This document shows, piece after piece, positions 1 to 6,097 of a DNA stretch of 6,269 nucleotides. A program made the position numbers and the translations under genes. Source of the DNA: Deltaproteobacteria bacterium. Its GTDB lineage: Bacteria; Desulfobacterota; Desulfobacteria; Desulfobacterales; Desulfobacteraceae. Under the pieces are notes generated by a model. That model was not told where the DNA came from, ran no database searches, and saw only the letters and a program-made list of their open reading frames with translations. The stretch's first letter is position 1. Every line of letters starts with the position of its first letter. The stretch spans positions 1 through 6,269 of the forward strand of contig QMMT01000137.1 of the NCBI GenBank assembly GCA_003647385.1, in the 5' to 3' direction.

Positions 1-20
1 GAAGAAGGGATAACAAGAAC

Positions 21-947
21 TTAATTGAGAATATATTTTAAAGGATTTACAGGTGTTCCATTAATTCTGACTTCGTAATGCACGTGAGGGCCTGTACTCC
101 TTCCTGTGTTGCCGAGAAGGGCAATCACATCACCCCGTTTGATTTTTTGACCTGGTTTAACCAGGATCTTTTTTAAATGGCCAAACCTGGTGACCCGGCC
201 ATGGCCATGATCAATTACCACCAGATTACCGATGTACATTTTTCTGGCAGCATAGGAAATCCTTCCATTAGCCGTTGCAATAATTTTTGTTCCGCTTTTA
301 TTTGAAATATCCAGGCCTGAATGAAATTCTTTACGCCCTGTAAATGGGGATTTTCGATACCCGAACTTTGAAGTAATCCATCCATCAACCGGTCTTATGG
401 AAGGGGTGGAAGCCAAAAGGTTTCTTTTCTCCTCAAGCATTTTAATCAGATGCTCAAAATCAAGGGCCTGTTTTTTAGCAGCAAGGTTTGTCTGACTAAC
501 CTGTTGGTGCATTTCACGCATCAGGCTGTTATGCTTTTGTTCTAAGGGGATATCCTGGTCAAGGTGATCTTTTGGAATGCCACCGATACCGATTAACCCA
601 CTTGAATCGCTGGTTTGTTGAATGTCTGCGATAAGTCTTACTTTATCCTCAAATATGGATAGATTATCAACCTGTTTTTTTAAAGTTTCTATTTCACCGG
701 CAAAACTCTGGATTTGATTTCTCTGGCTCTTGATTTCGTTGTTTTGCTGAGAGATGGTTTGATTTAAAACCATATTGTTAAATGATATTTTTTTAAGCTG
801 TAGATAATCATATCCAATAAAGGATGCGCCGCCAATTGCACAAATAATAATGAGGAGCATGAATGACAACAGGGTCTTGTGGATGGAAAATTCCCGGATG
901 TCAGAAGTTGTACCGGAGTGAAACCATATTTTTATTCTTTTTCTCAT
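21..947 (-). CDS. Membrane-anchored M23/LytM-type peptidoglycan metalloendopeptidase with coiled-coil stalk
   Basis: This 308-residue protein probably cleaves peptide cross-links of peptidoglycan in the periplasm. Residues 1-24 are basic and cytoplasmic, about 25-47 form one transmembrane helix, and about 50-105 and 140-178 are heptad-like, Gln/Lys/Glu-rich coiled-coil segments. The M23 (peptidase family M23, lysostaphin/LytM) domain covers about 188-306. The zinc-ligand and catalytic pattern looks intact: H209 and D213 in HSGLD, H257 in FGHL, and H288/H290 in the HVH motif. It is therefore probably an active enzyme, unlike the degenerate EnvC/NlpD activators. The start is supported by AAGGG five bases upstream of the ATG. 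The stop is TAA, 20 bases from the window edge, so the downstream neighbour cannot be seen. It lies 69 bases after the macro-domain gene and has its own promoter-like sequences in that gap. The fold is near certain; substrate bond and cellular role (division, shape or remodelling) are not visible. Confidence 0.92.
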   Translation of the reverse strand: MRKRIKIWFHSGTTSDIREFSIHKTLLSFMLLIIICAIGGASFIGYDYLQLKKISFNNMVLNQTISQQNNEIKSQRNQIQSFAGEIETLKKQVDNLSIFEDKVRLIADIQQTSDSSGLIGIGGIPKDHLDQDIPLEQKHNSLMREMHQQVSQTNLAAKKQALDFEHLIKMLEEKRNLLASTPSIRPVDGWITSKFGYRKSPFTGRKEFHSGLDISNKSGTKIIATANGRISYAARKMYIGNLVVIDHGHGRVTRFGHLKKILVKPGQKIKRGDVIALLGNTGRSTGPHVHYEVRINGTPVNPLKYILN

Positions 948-955
948 TATAACCC

Positions 956-984
956 TTATTAATTAGATATTTTTTATATGTCAA
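956..984 (-). promoter_or_regulatory. Candidate sigma-70 promoter for the M23 peptidase gene
   Basis: On the minus strand a perfect -35 hexamer TTGACA (979-984) is followed by a 17-base spacer and the -10-like hexamer TAATAA (956-961). The match and spacing are textbook. The -10 touches the Shine-Dalgarno AAGGG (953-957) and ends only eight bases before the ATG, so a transcript from here would have almost no leader. A consensus TATAAT further upstream (996-1001), lacking a good -35, is an alternative that would keep the ribosome binding site in the mRNA. Confidence 0.5.
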
Positions 985-995
985 GCAGAATCTTC

Positions 996-1001
996 ATTAT
1001 A
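996..1001 (-). promoter_or_regulatory. Alternative -10 element (TATAAT) upstream of the M23 peptidase gene
   Basis: A perfect TATAAT lies on the minus strand just after the macro-domain stop codon. A start about seven bases downstream would give a leader of roughly 40 bases containing the AAGGG ribosome binding site. The hexamer 17-18 bases upstream (TAGGTT or TTAGGT) is a poor -35, so this is a weak call in AT-rich DNA. Confidence 0.25.
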
Positions 1002-1016
1002 GGAATTGTTAAAATC

Positions 1017-1469
1017 TTAACCTAACTCCACTAATGTATGATCCTCTCCTTGCAGCTCTTTGTTAATAATGTTTGATATCACTTCCCAGTCGCCTTTTGC
1101 AAGCCCGGCCCCAATTTTAGGATAGCCGATTTTCTGATTTGCAAAGTGCTTCTTTATCCTGGCAAAGAGCTTTTGAACAGCCCTATAATCAACCAGTACG
1201 CCCTGGCCTGAAAAATCATATTGGGTGTATCCGTTGACAATGGTGAAAATGTTGCCGTTTTTTTCAATACGTGCCTGGGAGTATGCACCCAATTTTTCCT
1301 TATCTCCCATCTCAGTTTTCAGATCAGCTTGATACGCATTGGGGAATGTATCTCTAATCAGTCTTGCTATACCCGCTCCCATGCTGCAAAAGCAGTTGCA
1401 GCCATGGATGATGACATCAAATTGTCCAGTCAGTGCATAGTGAAGCAGGTCGCCTTTTAATATATTCAT
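1017..1469 (-). CDS. Stand-alone macro-domain protein (ADP-ribose-binding / Appr-1''-p-processing type)
   Basis: This 150-residue protein is a single macro domain with nothing fused to it. Visible hallmarks are the N-terminal NILKGDLL strand, the ligand loop HGCNCFCSMGAGIA (22-35), a central IVNGYTQ strand (77-83) and the second ligand loop PKIGAGLAKGDW (117-128) with D127. The C-terminal GEDHTLVE strand (141-148) is also typical. Related small macro proteins bind ADP-ribose and remove ADP-ribosyl groups or the 1''-phosphate of ADP-ribose; many relatives occur in phages. Which reaction this one performs cannot be read from sequence alone. It is presumably cytosolic, as no signal or membrane segment is seen. 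The ATG is supported by GGGAGGG ten bases upstream (1480-1486). No DarT-like or other ADP-ribosyltransferase gene lies next to it, so a toxin-antitoxin pairing is not supported here. It is probably transcribed separately from the transporter, from the 330-base gap upstream. Confidence 0.88.
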   Translation of the reverse strand: MNILKGDLLHYALTGQFDVIIHGCNCFCSMGAGIARLIRDTFPNAYQADLKTEMGDKEKLGAYSQARIEKNGNIFTIVNGYTQYDFSGQGVLVDYRAVQKLFARIKKHFANQKIGYPKIGAGLAKGDWEVISNIINKELQGEDHTLVELG

Positions 1470-1602
1470 TATTGAATGACCCTCCCATTACCAAATAAAT
1501 TTATGCAAAAATTGTTCCTTAAAAGAAAGTGGTCAATCATTTTCACTGATATTTTGTCACGGACGGGCAAAAGAGGGGATATATTTTTTTTGATGATGAA
1601 AT

Positions 1603-1618
1603 AATATAGCACTGCTAT
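1603..1618 (-). promoter_or_regulatory. Possible extended -10 promoter with overlapping 13-base palindrome, upstream of the macro-domain gene
   Basis: The minus strand reads TGCTATATT (1603-1611), an extended -10 motif (TG, one base, then TATATT). It overlaps the odd-centred palindrome ATAGCA-G-TGCTAT (1606-1618), the geometry of a small operator on a promoter. No good -35 is found at normal spacing, so the call rests on the extended -10. It would give a leader of about 130 bases before the macro-domain ATG. Confidence 0.3.
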
Positions 1619-1636
1619 GGCATTGTTTGTACCTTA

Positions 1637-1667
1637 TACGTCAAAATATTTATATTTTATGTCAAAA
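1637..1667. repeat. 21-base-spaced direct repeat around a 7-bp AT inverted repeat
   Basis: On the plus strand tacgtcaaaa (1637-1646) recurs as tatgtcaaaa (1658-1667), nine of ten identical, with a period of 21 bases (two helical turns). Between and overlapping them, aaaatat (1643-1649) and atatttt (1652-1658) form an inverted repeat with a two-base loop. On the minus strand each unit contains TTGACA or TTGACG, so they may be -35 elements or protein-binding half-sites upstream of the macro-domain gene. Chance is a real alternative in such AT-rich DNA. Confidence 0.35.
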
Positions 1668-1687
1668 AGGACCCAATGCTTAAGTCC
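1664..1687 (-). terminator. Candidate rho-independent terminator of the aap operon
   Basis: On the minus strand a hairpin with arms at 1680-1687 and 1669-1676 (eight pairs: four Watson-Crick closing with GGAC/GTCC, two G-U, two A-U; three-base loop) is followed directly by TTTTT (1664-1668). It lies about 112 bases past the aapP stop codon. The stem is modest because of the G-U pairs, so it may be leaky. No better terminator is seen between the operon and the macro-domain gene. Confidence 0.42.
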
Positions 1688-1799
1688 ATGATTGATGATA
1701 TTTAATTAAATCGATGAAGTTTAAGCCGTTGAATAGGGACAAAGACTTATTTTTAATCAAATCAGTATTATAAATTAGTCATAAAATACTAAGAATCCA

Positions 1800-2573
1800 T
1801 CAAAATAGAATTTGGCTTAGAAAGAGTTTGGTTCTGTCATTTTGAGGATTGTTGAAAAACTCTTCCGGTTCATTTTCTTCTATAATCTCTCCTTCATCCA
1901 TAAAAAGAACCCTGTGTGCAACACTTTTTGCAAATCCCATTTCATGAGTGACCACAATCATGGTCATCCCATCCCGCGCCAGGCTTATCATAACATCAAG
2001 AACCTCTTTGACCATTTCAGGGTCAAGAGCGGATGTTGCCTCATCAAAAAGCATTATATTGGGTTTCATGCAGAGACTTCGAGCAATGGCCACTCTTTGC
2101 TGTTGCCCTCCTGATAACTGCCCTGGAAATTTTGCTGCCTGTTCTGCAATCTGAACTTTTTCAAGATAATACATTGCGATCTCTTCAGCTTCTTTTTTGG
2201 GTGTTTTCCTCACCCAGATAGGTCCTATTGTTAAGTTCTCAACAATGGTAAGGTGGGGAAACAAATTGAAATGCTGAAAGACCATGCCAACTTCTGATCT
2301 GACTTTTTCAATATTTTTAAGATCCTTGGTAAGCTCAATGCCATCAACGATTATTTTTCCTTTCTGGTGCTCTTCAAGCCTGTTTATACATCTTATGAGC
2401 GTTGACTTTCCAGATCCGGATGGACCGCAAACAACAATGCGTTCCCTTTTTTTAACAGTGAGATTAATATTGCTTAAAACATGGAAATCACCATACCATT
2501 TATGCATATTGACAATTTCAATGACAGTATCTTCACTTGAAATATCATTCTTTTTTGTTTTTTCTTCGTTCAT
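1800..2573 (-). CDS. aapP: Polar amino-acid ABC transporter ATPase (AapP/BztD, GlnQ family)
   Basis: This 257-residue cytoplasmic ATPase powers amino-acid uptake through the two permeases encoded just upstream. All ABC motifs are intact: Walker [10 protein letters not shown] (50-58), Q-loop Q100 in [10 protein letters not shown], signature LSGGQQQR (153-160), Walker [13 protein letters not shown] (173-184) and switch histidine H210 in VVTHEMGFA. The block [16 protein letters not shown] (23-38) and the Glu/Pro-rich tail are typical of the polar amino-acid (PAAT) ATPases. The length matches the family, including the roughly 18-residue charged N-terminal extension seen in Aap/Bzt members. It begins 37 bases after the aapM stop, and an in-frame TAA upstream rules out a longer frame. 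No recognisable Shine-Dalgarno precedes the ATG (the nearest purine run is AAAGCGA), so translation may be weak or coupled. It is the last gene of the operon; substrate specificity is set by the binding protein, not by this subunit. Confidence 0.96.
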   Translation of the reverse strand: MNEEKTKKNDISSEDTVIEIVNMHKWYGDFHVLSNINLTVKKRERIVVCGPSGSGKSTLIRCINRLEEHQKGKIIVDGIELTKDLKNIEKVRSEVGMVFQHFNLFPHLTIVENLTIGPIWVRKTPKKEAEEIAMYYLEKVQIAEQAAKFPGQLSGGQQQRVAIARSLCMKPNIMLFDEATSALDPEMVKEVLDVMISLARDGMTMIVVTHEMGFAKSVAHRVLFMDEGEIIEENEPEEFFNNPQNDRTKLFLSQILF

Positions 2574-2610
2574 AAATATTCGCTTTATAAATAAAGTTGA
2601 TAATTAAATG

Positions 2611-3699
2611 TTATAAACCCGTATCAAGCTCTTTTTCCAGTTTCCTGCTGTAGTTAGACATGAAAAAGCAGCAGATAAAATAAATGATCGCAATAAAGAT
2701 ATAGGCTTCTGCTGAAAATCCCATCCATTTTGGATCAGATAAAGTTGACTGTGTGGTTTTTAATAAATCGTATAACCCGATAATCACAACAAGAGAGGTG
2801 TCTTTAAATGCAGAAATCAAAACGCTGACAGATGGTGGAATAACAATTTTTAATGCCTGGGGTAAAATAATCAGTCTCATGGTTTGCAAATAATTTAATC
2901 CAATGGCATCAGCTGCTTCAAACTGACCTTTATTCATTCCCTGTAAACCACCTCTGACAACTTCGGCAATATAGGCTGCGGTAAAAATGATAATGGCAAC
3001 CTGGGCGCGCAAAATTCCATTTATGGAGACCCCTTCGGGCAGGAATAGTGGAAAAACCACTGAAGACATAAATAACAAACTGATTAAAGGAACACCCCGG
3101 ATCAATTCAATATAAAAAACACAAAATGTTTTAATAACCGGCATTTTGGATTGTCGTCCAAGTGCCAGAATAATTCCTAAAGGGTATGCGGCTGTTAAAC
3201 CAAAAACAGATAAGAGCAATGTGAGGATTATGCCGCCCCATTTTTCAATATCAACGGGTTCAAGTCCAAACACCCCGCCTTTTAACAAGATTCCCATGAT
3301 AACGAGTGAAATAATCCAGGAATATCCAAGAATTGCATTCCAGTAATTCCTGTTTCGACTGATAAAAAGTAATGATACCAATAAAAAAATTGCAGTGACA
3401 GGGCGCCACAAAATATTTTGTGGATAAAATCCAAAAAGAATAATCTTATAATTACTTGAAATAATTGACCAGCAGGCCCCGCTTGTTTCCTTGCAATTCG
3501 AATCCGGAAGCCAGCAACTATCTATCAAAGCCCATTTTAAAAAAGGAAGTATTGAAAACCATAAGATACTGAGAATGATGATGGTTAGGAAGGTATTAAA
3601 AGAACTGGAAAATAAATTTTCTCTTATCCATCCTAAAACACCAACACTTGATATCGGCGGTTTAATTAGTTCCTTGTTTTCTTTTTTTGCAATCATCAT
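2611..3699 (-). CDS. aapM: Polar amino-acid ABC transporter permease (AapM/BztC type)
   Basis: This 362-residue inner-membrane protein is one half of the heterodimeric channel for L-amino acids. Hydrophobic segments lie near residues 36-57, 99-114, 122-141, 156-181, 195-221, 229-248, 285-310 and 332-350, the expected eight or so. The coupling-loop EAA motif, EAADAIGLNYLQTMRLIILPQA (261-282), is well preserved and contacts the ATPase. ELIRGVPL (198-205) and AYIAEVVRGGLQ (242-253) are further family hallmarks. The periplasmic loop between the first two helices (about 58-98) contains Cys62, Cys69 and Cys76. The start codon overlaps the aapQ stop as ATGA, indicating translational coupling. A second ATG follows immediately (Met2), so the exact first residue is uncertain by one. 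Length and order, after aapQ and before aapP, agree with the Aap/Bzt systems of Rhizobium and Rhodobacter. Confidence 0.95.
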   Translation of the reverse strand: MMIAKKENKELIKPPISSVGVLGWIRENLFSSSFNTFLTIIILSILWFSILPFLKWALIDSCWLPDSNCKETSGACWSIISSNYKIILFGFYPQNILWRPVTAIFLLVSLLFISRNRNYWNAILGYSWIISLVIMGILLKGGVFGLEPVDIEKWGGIILTLLLSVFGLTAAYPLGIILALGRQSKMPVIKTFCVFYIELIRGVPLISLLFMSSVVFPLFLPEGVSINGILRAQVAIIIFTAAYIAEVVRGGLQGMNKGQFEAADAIGLNYLQTMRLIILPQALKIVIPPSVSVLISAFKDTSLVVIIGLYDLLKTTQSTLSDPKWMGFSAEAYIFIAIIYFICCFFMSNYSRKLEKELDTGL

Positions 3700-4880
3700 C
3701 GTTCCACGATAGCCATTTTTTTATTATACCAATTCATAAAAGCAGAGGTTGATAAACTGAATATGAGATACACAATCATGATTAGCATAACGCCCTCAAT
3801 TGCCTGGCCTGTTTGATTAATTGCAGTCCCTGCAACAGAAACAAAATCCGGATACCCGATGGCTACCGCAAGAGAACTGTTTTTTGTTAAATTGAGCATC
3901 TGGCTTGTTAACGGCGGAATAATCACCCTTAGTGCCTGGGGAAGAATGATTAAGTTTAAAACATGTCCGGGTTTTAGCCCGATCGCCATGGCCGCTTCAG
4001 TCTGACCTTTAGCCACGGACTGAATCCCGGCTCGCACCACTTCAGCAACAAACGCTGCCGTATATAAAACAAGTCCTAAAAGAAGCGCTGCAAACTCAGG
4101 GCTAATGGATAATCCACCTTTAAAGTTAAATCCTTTTAATACCGGAATATTCATATCCGTCGGAGCTCCGCCGAATAACCAGCACACAAAAGGAAAGCCA
4201 AGCAGCAAAATTATGGATGTAAAGAAAACAGGAAAAGACTTGCCAGTTGAATCCTGTCTCTTTTTAGCCCATTTTTTGATGAAAAAAATAACAATCACTG
4301 CAATTATTACAGCAATTGCCATATACTTATAGGCGGGATGTCCCTGCGGAATTCCAAAGATTAGTCCTCTGTTACATAAAAACAACCCCTTGAAAGGACT
4401 TAGAGCATCGCGTGGTGACGGCAGCATTTCATAAAAAAAGGCATACCAGAAAAAAAGTTGCAATAAGACCGGGATATCCTGGAACAGTTCAATATATCCT
4501 GCAGCACATTTATTAATCAGCCAGTTTTTTGATAATCGGGCGATTCCTAAGAATGTACCAAGAATTACCGTCAGGACAACACCAATAAAGGATACCAGCA
4601 GGGTGTTTATAAAGCCGACCCCAAGGGCTCTGGCATAACGGTCTGCCGCTGAATATTCAATTAATGACTCTCCGATTTCAAAAGCGGCTTCCTTGTTTAA
4701 GAACCCAAATCCTGTCGCAATTGATTGCCGTTCCAGATTGGCCATTGTGTTGGAAATAAGATACCATGCCACAAAAACAAATAAGCAGGCCGCTCCAATC
4801 TGATAGAGTATGGATCGCTTATCAGGATCATACCAGAACGATATGTGGTCAGAATTTTTATTATCAATAGCTTGATTCAT
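3696..4880 (-). CDS. aapQ: Polar amino-acid ABC transporter permease (AapQ/BztB type)
   Basis: This 394-residue inner-membrane permease partners with AapM. The N-terminal block FWYDPDKRSILYQ (15-27), followed by a helix (about 28-45) and NTMANLERQSIATGFGFL (44-61), is characteristic of AapQ/BztB rather than of short HisM-like permeases. Further hydrophobic segments lie near 88-116, 134-150, 184-202, 216-236, 262-285, 330-350 and 362-384. The EAA coupling loop is TEAAMAIGLKPGHVLNLIILPQA (about 294-316). The motif ELFQDIPVLLQLFFWY (131-146) has Gln-Asp where I recall Arg-Asn in most relatives. The ATG is preceded only by a weak AGAAAG-like ribosome binding site and by the terminator-like hairpin at 4904-4938. 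Both features would keep its expression below that of the binding protein. The stop overlaps the aapM start by four bases. Confidence 0.95.
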   Translation of the reverse strand: MNQAIDNKNSDHISFWYDPDKRSILYQIGAACLFVFVAWYLISNTMANLERQSIATGFGFLNKEAAFEIGESLIEYSAADRYARALGVGFINTLLVSFIGVVLTVILGTFLGIARLSKNWLINKCAAGYIELFQDIPVLLQLFFWYAFFYEMLPSPRDALSPFKGLFLCNRGLIFGIPQGHPAYKYMAIAVIIAVIVIFFIKKWAKKRQDSTGKSFPVFFTSIILLLGFPFVCWLFGGAPTDMNIPVLKGFNFKGGLSISPEFAALLLGLVLYTAAFVAEVVRAGIQSVAKGQTEAAMAIGLKPGHVLNLIILPQALRVIIPPLTSQMLNLTKNSSLAVAIGYPDFVSVAGTAINQTGQAIEGVMLIMIVYLIFSLSTSAFMNWYNKKMAIVER

Positions 4881-4903
4881 TATACTTTCTAAATATATTT
4901 TTT

Positions 4904-4938
4904 AAAAAAATACGGTGCAATGAAAATTGCACCGTATT
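4904..4938 (-). terminator. Strong intrinsic-terminator-like hairpin between aapJ and aapQ
   Basis: On the minus strand a perfect 12-bp stem (arms 4927-4938 and 4909-4920, core ACGGTGCAA/TTGCACCGT) with a six-base loop is followed by a run of T (seven bases at 4904-4910, of which two belong to the stem). It begins 17 bases after the aapJ stop and ends 23 bases before the aapQ ATG. No T-run follows on the plus strand, so it is directional. Such hairpins after a binding-protein gene commonly act as partial terminators or 3' mRNA stabilisers that raise the level of the binding protein over the membrane subunits. Confidence 0.85.
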
Positions 4939-4955
4939 AAATGCAATGTCGTGTG

Positions 4956-5969
4956 TTACTTGAAAGGCGGAGAGTACATTAAACCACCATCTGTCCAGAG
5001 TGCATTAAGTCCCCTTTCTATACCAAGAGAAGTATTAACACCCACATTTCTTTCAAAGATTTCGCCATAATTACCCACCATTTTAATGATGTTGTAAGCA
5101 AAATTTTCATCAATCCCCAATGATTTTCCATTCCCTTTTGTAACGCCTAGAAATCTTTTAATCTTTGGATTTTTACTCTTGAGCATTTTATCAACATTCT
5201 TAGAAGTAATACCCAGTTCTTCCGCATTTATTAACGCAAGCACAGAATAATTAACAATATCTTTCCACTTGTTATCTCCGTGTCTTACTGCAGGGGCCAG
5301 GGGTTCTTTTGAAATGATATCAGGAAGAATCATGTAATCAGCAGGATTCGGAGCAACTGCCCGCGTTCCTGCAAGCTGGGATGCATCTGATGTTAAACAG
5401 TCACATCTGCCTGCAAAAAAAGCTTTGGCAAGTTCAGCCGTGTTTTCAATAACAACCGGATTCATTTTCATCCCATTTGTTCTAAAATAATCAGCAACAT
5501 TCAATTCAGTCGTTGTTCCGGGAAGAACACAAACGGTTGCACCGTCAAGCTCTTTAGCACTTTTTACTCCCAGTTTTTTGGGGATAAGAAATCCCTGACC
5601 GTCATAGTAATTGACTACGGCAAAATCAAGGCCAAGAGCTGAGTCCCGGCTTAAAGTCTGTGTACAATTTCTGAAAAGAACATCAATTTCCCCGGACTGC
5701 AATGCGGTAAATCTTGTTTTGGCTGTCAAAGGAGTGAATTTTAATTTGTCAGGACTGCCAAATACGGCAACAGAAACAGCTCTGGCACAGTCAACATCAA
5801 GGCCTTTCCAGACACCTTTGTCATCTGCTTTCCCAAAACCAAAAAGGCTGCCATTGACGCCTGCCTGAATAAATCCTTTCGCCTTAACATCTTCAAGCGT
5901 ACCTGCCATGGCAAACGTTGACATGGCAAGAACAGTAATGCAAATTGCTAACACTTTTAATAACTTCAT
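4956..5969 (-). CDS. aapJ: Periplasmic general L-amino-acid-binding protein (AapJ/BztA type)
   Basis: This 337-residue solute-binding protein captures L-amino acids in the periplasm and delivers them to AapQM. Residues 1-22 form a signal peptide: basic MKLLK, a hydrophobic core, then AMA before Gly23 as the likely signal peptidase I site. No lipobox is seen. The bilobed SBP family 3 fold is shown by GLDVDCARAVSVAVFG (56-71), LTAKTRFTALQSGEIDVLFRN (81-101), LDFAVVNYYDGQGFLIPK (114-131), CVLPGTTTELNVADYFR (147-163), SKEPLAPAVRHGD (220-232) and VGNYGEIFERNVG (298-310). Arg100 is the likely ligand-carboxylate contact, and Cys147 and Cys189 sit where the family usually has a disulfide. The segment RNCTQTLSRD (100-109) differs from the RNTTWTLSRD-like form I recall, and Cys191 is extra. 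The start is fixed by a strong GGAGGGG eight bases upstream (5978-5984). It is the first gene of the operon, followed by a terminator-like hairpin. Known relatives transport acidic and other polar amino acids; the actual substrates here are unknown. Confidence 0.95.
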   Translation of the reverse strand: MKLLKVLAICITVLAMSTFAMAGTLEDVKAKGFIQAGVNGSLFGFGKADDKGVWKGLDVDCARAVSVAVFGSPDKLKFTPLTAKTRFTALQSGEIDVLFRNCTQTLSRDSALGLDFAVVNYYDGQGFLIPKKLGVKSAKELDGATVCVLPGTTTELNVADYFRTNGMKMNPVVIENTAELAKAFFAGRCDCLTSDASQLAGTRAVAPNPADYMILPDIISKEPLAPAVRHGDNKWKDIVNYSVLALINAEELGITSKNVDKMLKSKNPKIKRFLGVTKGNGKSLGIDENFAYNIIKMVGNYGEIFERNVGVNTSLGIERGLNALWTDGGLMYSPPFK

Positions 5970-6005
5970 AGATAATTCCCCTCCATCTACATAGATTAAT
6001 TAACT

Positions 6006-6035
6006 TATGGGAAATTTTTTTTAAAATTGCCCATA
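6006..6035. repeat. 30-bp imperfect inverted repeat in the aapJ leader (operator or mRNA stem-loop)
   Basis: TATGGG (6006-6011) pairs with CCCATA (6030-6035). After one mismatch (6012/6029) six further A-T pairs (6013-6018 with 6023-6028) close on a four-base loop. This gives twelve pairs in thirteen positions. It lies 37-66 bases upstream of the aapJ ATG and downstream of the candidate promoter, so it would be in the mRNA leader. No T-run follows on the minus strand, so it does not look like a terminator. A dimeric repressor site or an RNA hairpin that protects or occludes the leader are both possible. Confidence 0.6.
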
Positions 6036-6069
6036 CCCTTGAATACTTATATCTTTAGAACCTTTGAAA

Positions 6070-6097
6070 TTATTAGCACATCAGCAATATTTTACAA
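6070..6097 (-). promoter_or_regulatory. Candidate sigma-70 promoter of the aap operon
   Basis: On the minus strand TTGTAA (6092-6097) and TAATAA (6070-6075) are separated by 16 bases, and the -10 is preceded by TGC (6076-6078), an extended -10 feature. Transcription would begin near 6063, giving a leader of roughly 94 bases that includes the 30-bp inverted repeat and the GGAGGGG ribosome binding site. The region is so AT-rich that other -10-like hexamers exist, for example near 6170-6180, so this is a best guess. Confidence 0.45.

Larger units (their letters stand above)
1470..1799. other. 330-base non-coding region between aapP and the macro-domain gene
   Basis: This AT-rich stretch has no convincing protein gene. 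On the minus strand it holds, in transcription order, a weak 6-bp inverted repeat (1764-1769 with 1785-1790) and a 12-bp perfect AT palindrome (1700-1711). These are followed by a candidate terminator (1664-1687), a 21-base-spaced direct repeat (1637-1667) and a 13-base palindrome overlapping an extended -10 (1603-1618). Last come a 23-codon upstream frame (1469-1540) and the macro gene's ribosome binding site. The arrangement fits the end of one transcription unit and the beginning of another. Confidence 0.7.

Noticed and set aside
1017..1469. DarTG-like toxin-antitoxin system
   Set aside because: The neighbouring genes are a peptidase and an amino-acid transporter ATPase; no DarT-like transferase and no DarG C-terminal extension are present.
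1503..1604. 33-codon plus-strand frame (begins MQKLFLKRKW) in the gap between aapP and the macro-domain gene
   Set aside because: It has no ribosome binding site, overlaps the likely macro-gene promoter and leader, and has composition expected of AT-rich non-coding DNA.
1764..1790. AGTATT/AATACT inverted repeat just after aapP as the operon terminator
   Set aside because: It has only six mostly A-T pairs, a 15-base loop and no following T-run; the hairpin at 1664-1687 is a better candidate.
2284..2607. 107-codon plus-strand frame antisense to aapP
   Set aside because: It is a shadow of the well-supported ATPase gene; its product resembles no protein and it has no translation signal. The same applies to the other plus-strand frames across the transporter genes.
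4909..4938. NtrC-type binding site, because the hairpin contains GGTGCA and TGCACC arms
   Set aside because: The half-sites are in the opposite arrangement to the GCAC...GTGC consensus, the location is intra-operon, and the T-tract makes a terminator the simpler reading.
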